Shown: piece by piece, positions 20,061 through 24,399 of the stretch
How positions within the stretch are numbered: the first letter of the stretch is position 1
Layout: every line of letters starts with the position of its first letter
From: UBA12079 sp964608745
Lineage (GTDB): Bacteria; Patescibacteriota; Minisyncoccia; Phycocordibacterales; UBA12079
Direction of reading: 5' to 3'
DNA length: 24,399 nucleotides
NCBI GenBank assembly: GCA_964608745.1
Contig: CAZSPC010000012.1
Span: forward strand, 1-24,399
Made by a program: the position numbers and the translations under genes
The notes under the pieces: model-generated
What the model saw: only the letters and a program-made list of their open reading frames with translations
Database searches by the model: none
What the model was told of the DNA's origin: nothing

Positions 20061-21215
20061 ATGAATTTTAAAAAAATGTTTATTGAAATTCCTAAAAAAA
20101 GATTAAACAAAATTGATGAGATTGCTCTTCATAATGGGTTTAGATATTACGAAATCCCTTCTGTTAAATCTGCAACAAAAGATCCATTTTTAAATCTAGA
20201 AGAAAAAAAAGTTTTACTTAATAAATATAATCAAGAAAATACATCCTACGAAGATAGCCCTCGTTTACTTTATTATGACCAACCGGTAGTAATTAACCAA
20301 AAAAAACCAATCAACGCACGGGCATACAGAAATCTTAACTTTGATGTTATTGGTATTTCTCATACGGTAGCTGAAATGATTATCCTCAATACTGCCATTC
20401 AGGTTTTGAAAGAAGAGGGTTATAAGAATATAGTCATTGATATAAACAGCACAGGCGATCGTCTCTCAACACTAGAATTTGTTACTGAACTAAATAATTA
20501 CTACAAAAAGAATACAGATAACCTGGACAAATGCTGTCAGAAAAAAAGCTTTAATGAAAATATATGTTATCTTGATTGTGAAAACGAAAATTGTCAGATT
20601 ATTAATAGCTCAGCCCCTAAATCAATTAATTTTTTATCAAAAGAAAGTAGTCAGCATCTGCGAGAAGTTTTAGAATATTTAGAAGAAACAAATATCCCTT
20701 ACCGAATTAATGACAATCTATTTTCAAAAAACAATCATTATTCAAAAATTATTTTTGAAATTAAACATCAAGATCCAAAAAACAAAAACCGGGAGATTAT
20801 TCTAGCTCGTGGGGGTCGGTATGATGATGCGGCTAATAAAATTATAAATAGGCGAAAAATGTCTGTGGCTGGTATTTCAATGCAATTCAAAATTTTGAAT
20901 AACCAAAAAGCTTATACCAATAAAATTTTAAAACCAAAAGTCCAAATTGTTCATTTTGGTTTTCAGGGGAGATTAAAAAGCTTGGAAGTAATAGATGTTT
21001 TAAGAAGTCACGGAATTCCAATTTATCACAATATGCATCATCATCGGTTAAGTGACCAGTTTGAAATTGCTAGACAAAAAAAAATTCCTTATGTTATTAC
21101 GATTGGACAAAAAGAAGTTGAAGATGGAGAAATTTTATTTCATGATCGCACTAATGCTTCACAGCAAATTTTTAAGATGAATAAGTTGAATATATTAGCA
21201 AGAAGATTGAAATAG
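20061..21215 (+). CDS. Degenerate histidyl-tRNA-synthetase-like protein
   Basis: A 384-aa protein. A class II core can be traced: FRYYEIPSVKS near the start, a motif-2-like RAYRNLNFDVIGIS (87-100), IVIDINSTGD (124-133), the HisRS-type LARGGRYDD (248-256) with GISMQFK, and a C-terminal HGTP anticodon-binding domain (about 293-384). The HisA motif RGLDYY is replaced by FSKNNHYSK (221-229), losing the catalytic arginine, and the segment around motif 1 is replaced by other sequence. A cysteine group (158, 159, 169, 173, 178) suggests metal binding. So it is either a very divergent HisRS or, more likely, a paralogue that does not charge tRNA. No SD. Confidence 0.75.
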   Translation: MNFKKMFIEIPKKRLNKIDEIALHNGFRYYEIPSVKSATKDPFLNLEEKKVLLNKYNQENTSYEDSPRLLYYDQPVVINQKKPINARAYRNLNFDVIGISHTVAEMIILNTAIQVLKEEGYKNIVIDINSTGDRLSTLEFVTELNNYYKKNTDNLDKCCQKKSFNENICYLDCENENCQIINSSAPKSINFLSKESSQHLREVLEYLEETNIPYRINDNLFSKNNHYSKIIFEIKHQDPKNKNREIILARGGRYDDAANKIINRRKMSVAGISMQFKILNNQKAYTNKILKPKVQIVHFGFQGRLKSLEVIDVLRSHGIPIYHNMHHHRLSDQFEIARQKKIPYVITIGQKEVEDGEILFHDRTNASQQIFKMNKLNILARRLK

Positions 21216-21300
21216 GCCTTTGGCCATTAACCTTTGACATTTGACCAAAGACGAATCGCCTCCGGCGGTTCGCCTTTATAATTATAATTCACTACTCCCC

Positions 21301-21336
21301 TTACCACTAAATGTCCTATAGGACATTTAGTGGTAA
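21301..21336. repeat. 36-bp perfect palindrome
   Basis: TTACCACTAAATGTCC / GGACATTTAGTGGTAA around TATA. There is no T-run. It sits in a 260-nt spacer that carries three or four unrelated palindromes. Confidence 0.8.
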
Positions 21337-21381
21337 ATAAATTATGGCCCAACTAATTTACTAAGGAATTTCCTTTATTTT

Positions 21382-21408
21382 TTTGGAGACCGGGTCTCCA
21401 AATTTTTC
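21382..21408 (+). terminator. Terminator-like hairpin
   Basis: TTTGGAGACC-G-GGTCTCCAAA followed by TTTTTCTT. It probably ends the HisRS-like transcript. Just before it, AATTTACTAAGGAA (21355-21368) repeats a sequence found in the hairpin at 22160. Confidence 0.7.
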
Positions 21409-21425
21409 TTTGGTAAATCTCGTCT

Positions 21426-21464
21426 TCAAAAAAATACTCCAACATTCCTAGGAATATTGGAGTA
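21426..21464 (-). terminator. Terminator for the 152-aa gene
   Basis: TACTCCAACATTCC-TA-GGAATATTGGAGTA; the one mismatch becomes a G-U pair on the minus strand, where seven T follow. Confidence 0.8.
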
Positions 21465-21475
21465 ATTTATTTGTT

Positions 21476-21934
21476 TTAAAAAATTTGAGCTGTGACAACT
21501 ACGGTATTTGTTACCGCACCCTCTTTAATAACAGAAGAATTGTCTTCGAAAAGAGGAGGTAGTAAAATAATTTTAATATTCATATCTCCTTCACTTTTAC
21601 TTCCTTTTGCTATCATGAGAACACGTTTTTTTTTCAAAGCGAGACCACATAATTGCCCAGATTTTTTTTCGATAAATTCGATGTAAGTTTTTCGTTTGCT
21701 ACCAAAGTGTTTGGAGTCATGAGAAATACTTACCACTTTACCGCCTACCGAATCTCGCTTTTTAGTATCGTTAAGAAAATCTTCAGAAAATATTTTCTTT
21801 TTAAACCTATCCTCTGAAGCTATATATTTAGAGCTAGGCCTGACATCCATATTTTGGTTCAAAATATTTGCTAAATGGTTAACATCCAGCATAACAATAC
21901 TCGGTTTTCCAAACTCCACATCTCTTGAAAACAT
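21476..21934 (-). CDS. Unrecognised 152-aa protein
   Basis: A soluble protein with alternating basic stretches and beta-like segments (TYIEFIEKKSGQLCGLALKKKRVLMIAKG, about 83-111; IKIILLPPLF). One cysteine, no membrane helix, no family recognised. A strong SD (AAGGAGGT) lies just before the ATG, and a terminator follows at 21426-21464, so it is a single-gene unit. It is divergent from the bS21 unit, with repeat copy B between them. Confidence 0.65.
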   Translation of the reverse strand: MFSRDVEFGKPSIVMLDVNHLANILNQNMDVRPSSKYIASEDRFKKKIFSEDFLNDTKKRDSVGGKVVSISHDSKHFGSKRKTYIEFIEKKSGQLCGLALKKKRVLMIAKGSKSEGDMNIKIILLPPLFEDNSSVIKEGAVTNTVVVTAQIF

Positions 21935-22010
21935 ACTACCTCCTTTTTATTTGATTTTTTCTTTTTCTGAAAACAATATTACTGATATTTATTAAAAAAA
22001 CAAGCAAAAA

Positions 22011-22122
22011 TCAACAAAAATATTTTGGAATTTTTAGAAACGATCGTTTCTAAAAATTCCAAATTCTCTTAAAAGTTTCAATGGCTCACGCATGAGCCAT
22101 TGAAAATGGTTTAACAAAGGCA
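22011..22122. repeat. Dispersed two-hairpin repeat, copy B
   Basis: 112 bp, about 90% identical to 9069-9178. Hairpin 1 is a 34-bp perfect palindrome (22027-22060) centred on CGATCG. Hairpin 2 (22076-22105) pairs TTTCAATGGCTCA with TGAGCCATTGAAA around CGCA. The tail TTAACAAAGGCA ends the match. Both copies are in spacers and in the same orientation. Confidence 0.85.
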
Positions 22123-22124
22123 TT

Positions 22125-22152
22125 GTGGGGAGTTCAATTCCCCACTTTTTTT
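22125..22152 (+). terminator. Terminator right after repeat copy B
   Basis: GTGGGGA / TCCCCAC with loop GTTCAAT, then seven T. It starts 2 nt after the repeat and would end any plus-strand transcript of it. Copy A has no such hairpin. Confidence 0.8.
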
Positions 22153-22159
22153 ACTAAAA

Positions 22160-22198
22160 CAAATTTACTAAGGAAATTCCTTAGTAAATTTGCATTTT
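22160..22198 (+). terminator. Second terminator-like hairpin before bS21
   Basis: A 16-bp perfect stem (CAAATTTACTAAGGAA) around one A, then CATTTTTTT. The -35 of the bS21 promoter overlaps its right end. Confidence 0.7.
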
Positions 22199-22218
22199 TT
22201 TATTAAACATAGTAATAT
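22190..22218 (+). promoter_or_regulatory. bS21 promoter, leaderless geometry
   Basis: -35 TTGCAT (22190-22195), 17-nt spacer, -10 TAATAT (22213-22218), then 7 nt to the ATG at 22226. Confidence 0.6.
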
Positions 22219-22225
22219 TTCTTGC

Positions 22226-22468
22226 ATGATAAACGTAGAATTAAGCAAAAACAATAATGAAAACAATCTAGCGTTGCTTAGGCGGTTTAGTCGTAGGATT
22301 AAATCTTCTGGAATTATTCCGAGAATGAGATCGATTCGATACAACGAACGACCATTGTCTAAATTTACTCGCAAGAAAAAAGCTCTTAAAACTATCACCA
22401 AAAGAGCTGAGATTGAAGAAATGATTAAGATGGGTAAAATGCCAGAAAGAGGTCAAAGAAGACGATAA
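22226..22468 (+). CDS. rpsU: 30S ribosomal protein bS21
   Basis: An 80-aa basic protein starting MINVELSKNNNENNLALLRR, matching bS21: the conserved N-terminal strand, the LLRRFSRRIKSSG helix, and a C-terminal helix rich in K and R (FTRKKKALK, ending PERGQRRR). The start at 22226 was preferred over an ATG at 22190, because family homology begins there and a -10 box lies 7 nt upstream. bS21 sits near the anti-SD end of 16S rRNA, which is notable in a genome with few SD sites. ybeY follows closely. Confidence 0.88.
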   Translation: MINVELSKNNNENNLALLRRFSRRIKSSGIIPRMRSIRYNERPLSKFTRKKKALKTITKRAEIEEMIKMGKMPERGQRRR

Positions 22469-22470
22469 TT

Positions 22471-22508
22471 TCTGCGTTGGTCTGCGTTTGTTCTGCGTAG
22501 GTCTGCGC
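22471..22508. repeat. Four TCTGCG units spaced one helical turn apart
   Basis: TCTGCG occurs at 22471, 22481, 22492 and 22502 (spacing 10, 11, 10) between rpsU and ybeY. The linkers are G/T-rich (TTGG, TTTGT, TAGG). Confidence 0.7.
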
Positions 22509-22513
22509 TTTGT

Positions 22514-22906
22514 TTGAACAAAGTGAAAACAAAGATTCAAATTATAAACACAACAAAAGGCAAGCTCCCACGCTTGCCTTTTGAAGATATCAAAAATTTT
22601 ACCTTGGGAAAAAAATACCACCTCTCACTTGTTTTTGTCGGGGATAAACTCTCTCAAAAATTAAACAACAAGTATCGTAAAAAAAATAAACCAACAAATA
22701 TCTTATCTTTTCCACTTTCTAAAACTGAAGGCGAAATTTTTATCAATTACCGTCTAGCCCAAAGAGAGGCAAAAAAATACGAAAGAAAATTTTCTGACTA
22801 TATTGGCTTCTTATTTATTCATGGGTTATTCCATTTGAAAGGTTTCGAACATAGTAGTAAAATGGAGGAACAGGAAGCCAAGATCCGAGAGGTTTTTGGT
22901 ATTTAG
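22514..22906 (+). CDS. ybeY: Endoribonuclease YbeY
   Basis: A 130-aa protein. The metal-binding motif H103-x3-H107-x5-H113 is complete (FIHGLFHLKGFEH). Family blocks include LSLVFVGDKLSQKLNNKYR and KPTNILSFPL, followed by a short GEIFI strand. YbeY takes part in 16S rRNA 3'-end maturation and ribosome quality control, which fits its place after rpsU. The start is TTG at 22514, or possibly GTG at 22523; no SD supports either. Confidence 0.92.
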   Translation: MNKVKTKIQIINTTKGKLPRLPFEDIKNFTLGKKYHLSLVFVGDKLSQKLNNKYRKKNKPTNILSFPLSKTEGEIFINYRLAQREAKKYERKFSDYIGFLFIHGLFHLKGFEHSSKMEEQEAKIREVFGI

Positions 22907-23059
22907 GTTTGCATAAAAACTATAATAATTTTTTAATAAATAAATCTAGAATTTTAAATTATAAATTATAAATTTTAATTCAATTTTAAATAACTAAATA
23001 TTTAAAATTAAATTTTTGAATTAAAATTTACAAATTAAAATTTAAAATTTATTAATCTC
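22907..23059. other. Nearly pure A/T spacer before ftsA
   Basis: About 150 nt made of variants of AAATT, TTAAA and TATAAATTT with almost no G or C. Several short inverted repeats can be drawn (for example TAAATATTTA). No gene and no convincing single promoter can be picked out. Confidence 0.5.
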
Positions 23060-24232
23060 GTGTCCAAACATATTTCAGTCGGAATAGATATCGGAACTCA
23101 CCATATAAAAGTTGTGGTGGCTGAATTGTTGAAAGAAAAAAGCAGGACTTCTCCTAGAATAATCGGTAGAGGCTTGGCAGAATCAAAGGGGTTGCGACAC
23201 GGATATATTGTAAACAAAGGCGATGTTTCCAAAGCGCTTGAAAAAGCTATCCGTCAAGCCGAAAGATCGGCTAAAATAAAAATTGATAAAGCTTATCTTT
23301 CGGTGGGAGGTGCAAGTATGGAAGGAATTACTACCGAGGGAACAACAATTGCTACTAAGGGCGATTCTGAAATTACCGACCTAGATATTCAAAGAGCTAT
23401 TTCTCAAAGTGAGAAAAATGTAAATTTGCTAAACAAGAAAATAATTCATACTATTCCTGTCCAATACAAACTTGATGATCAAAAAGTTTTAGGCGATCCA
23501 ATTGGTCTGAAAGGTAAAAAGTTAGAGGTTACTACCCTATTTATTACATACTTAGAACAACATCTAGACGACCTAATTCAGTCTGTTGAGGAGGTTGGAA
23601 TTGAGGTAAAAGACATTGTTGCTGCTCCTATCGCCGCCGGTATTGTTACTCTTTCAAAATCACAAAAAATTGCCGGTTGTGTGCTGGCTAATCTTGGGTC
23701 AGAAACAGTTTCGATTATAGTTTACGAAAACAATATTCCGATTTCGTTAGAAATCTTCCCGGTTGGCTCTACAAATATTACTAACGATATTGCCTTAGGA
23801 CTTCAAGTTCCCTTGGAAGAAGCTGAGAAAATCAAAACAGGAGCTGTTACGACAAGCGGTAGTTCTTATCCAAGAAAGAAATTGGACGAAATAATCTTAG
23901 CAAGGATGGCTGATATTTTTGATTTAATTGATGCTCATTTGAAAAAAATTAACCGAAGTGGTTTGTTGCCGGCTGGAATTATTTTAACCGGGGGTGGTTC
24001 TGGAATTACTACTATTGAAGATCTGGCCAAAGCGTCTCTTAAATTACCCTCAAAAGTTGCGTCAGTTAATTTTGTAAATTCTAAGACAGGTCAAATAAAA
24101 GATTCTACTTGGACAGTAGCTTATGGTTTATGTGTTTTTGGTTTAACTAACCAAGAAGATACCTTTACCAAAAAGATAGTTATAAAAACTAAACAAAAAA
24201 TGATGAAGGTGTTAAGGCAATTTTCTGTTTAG
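23060..24232 (+). CDS. ftsA: Cell division protein FtsA
   Basis: A 390-aa actin-like ATPase. The phosphate-1 motif is VGIDIGTHHIKVVVAE (7-22), the FtsA-specific 1C domain is at about 85-165 (YLSVGGASMEGI), phosphate-2 is in VLANLGSETVSIIVYE, and the adenosine motif is GIILTGGGSGI. It ends in a basic amphipathic helix (KQKMMKVLRQFSV) that should hold it on the membrane. FtsA tethers the FtsZ ring; ftsZ is expected just downstream, beyond the window. The start is GTG at 23060, with no SD, after the A/T-only spacer. A weak hairpin (24258-24290) follows. Confidence 0.95.
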   Translation: MSKHISVGIDIGTHHIKVVVAELLKEKSRTSPRIIGRGLAESKGLRHGYIVNKGDVSKALEKAIRQAERSAKIKIDKAYLSVGGASMEGITTEGTTIATKGDSEITDLDIQRAISQSEKNVNLLNKKIIHTIPVQYKLDDQKVLGDPIGLKGKKLEVTTLFITYLEQHLDDLIQSVEEVGIEVKDIVAAPIAAGIVTLSKSQKIAGCVLANLGSETVSIIVYENNIPISLEIFPVGSTNITNDIALGLQVPLEEAEKIKTGAVTTSGSSYPRKKLDEIILARMADIFDLIDAHLKKINRSGLLPAGIILTGGGSGITTIEDLAKASLKLPSKVASVNFVNSKTGQIKDSTWTVAYGLCVFGLTNQEDTFTKKIVIKTKQKMMKVLRQFSV

Positions 24233-24300
24233 TTAAATAGAGCTTTAAATATAAGCTAAACTTGGTTATCAAAACTAAGTTTTTCTTTTGTCGTAAAGTA

Positions 24301-24329
24301 TTGACATAATATATATACTATGATATACT
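24301..24329 (+). promoter_or_regulatory. Strong promoter downstream of ftsA (probably for ftsZ)
   Basis: -35 TTGACA (24301-24306), 17-nt spacer, -10 TATACT (24324-24329): the closest match to the housekeeping consensus in the window. Arms TGTCGTAA (24289-24296) and TTACGACA (24329-24336) form a perfect 8-bp dyad enclosing it, like an operator. No start codon with a convincing reading frame follows before the window ends. Confidence 0.75.
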
Positions 24330-24399
24330 TACGACAGTTAAAGGTTGGCACACAAACCCCCCTTTTTTGTACAAAAAAAACAACTAAAAATTATCAAAA

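Noticed and set aside
22125..22145. GGGGAGTTCAATTCCCC looks like a tRNA T-arm
   Set aside because: The loop is shifted by one base relative to a true T-arm, no D-arm, anticodon arm or acceptor partner lies upstream, and a T-run follows directly, so a terminator explains it.

Overview
This window looks like a piece of a compact, AT-rich genome from the Candidate Phyla Radiation (Patescibacteria), most likely the Parcubacteria side. The evidence is the very low GC content, the short divergent versions of housekeeping proteins, small unrecognised membrane proteins between core genes, hardly any Shine-Dalgarno (SD) sites in front of core genes, and the presence of bL9, which several other CPR branches lack. 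This is inference from gene content, not from a marker phylogeny. Long frames use UGA only as a stop.

Layout. 1-97: tail of a plus-strand gene. 378-1533: an HD-domain nucleotidase gene broken by a 562-bp IS200-type element (789-1350) whose junctions can be placed to the base. 1583-4016: small genes (an unknown protein, PspC, an unknown protein, an Ada-like zinc protein, rpmA/bL27, a membrane protein). 4173-6457: rplI/bL9, a CtpA-type S41 protease and a 53-aa membrane protein. 6669-11264: corA, cysS, dnaB, recR. 11401-13465: rmuC, a coiled-coil protein and two tiny membrane proteins. 13507-16711: a P2-type cation ATPase and yqeY. 16889-19222: an unknown gene, then a dense non-coding RNA region, a one-TM protein and a glutaredoxin. 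19404-24232: signal peptidase I, a degenerate HisRS-like protein, an unknown gene, bS21, ybeY and ftsA, with a strong promoter after ftsA that probably serves ftsZ.

The most unusual part is 17400-18860. It holds an intact tRNA-Phe(GAA) and an intact tRNA-Arg(CCU). Beside or around each is a second, decayed copy of the same tRNA, interrupted at exactly the same place, after nucleotide 19 in the D-loop. In the Arg case the intact tRNA itself lies inside the interrupting segment, flanked by 16-nt inverted repeats: a tRNA nested in a tRNA. Next to these are two copies of a roughly 170-190-nt structured element whose helices show compensatory changes and whose 3' end resembles the 3' half of tRNA-Phe. 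A 32-bp perfect inverted repeat runs into the 3' end of the functional tRNA-Phe.

Elsewhere the spacers are full of long perfect palindromes: a 110-bp two-hairpin repeat in two copies, palindromes with a GC-RAA-GC tip, and hairpins with a CGCTACGCT loop. Many core genes have a -10 box 6-8 nt before the start codon, which predicts leaderless mRNAs. Strong SD sites appear almost only before the small unrecognised genes.
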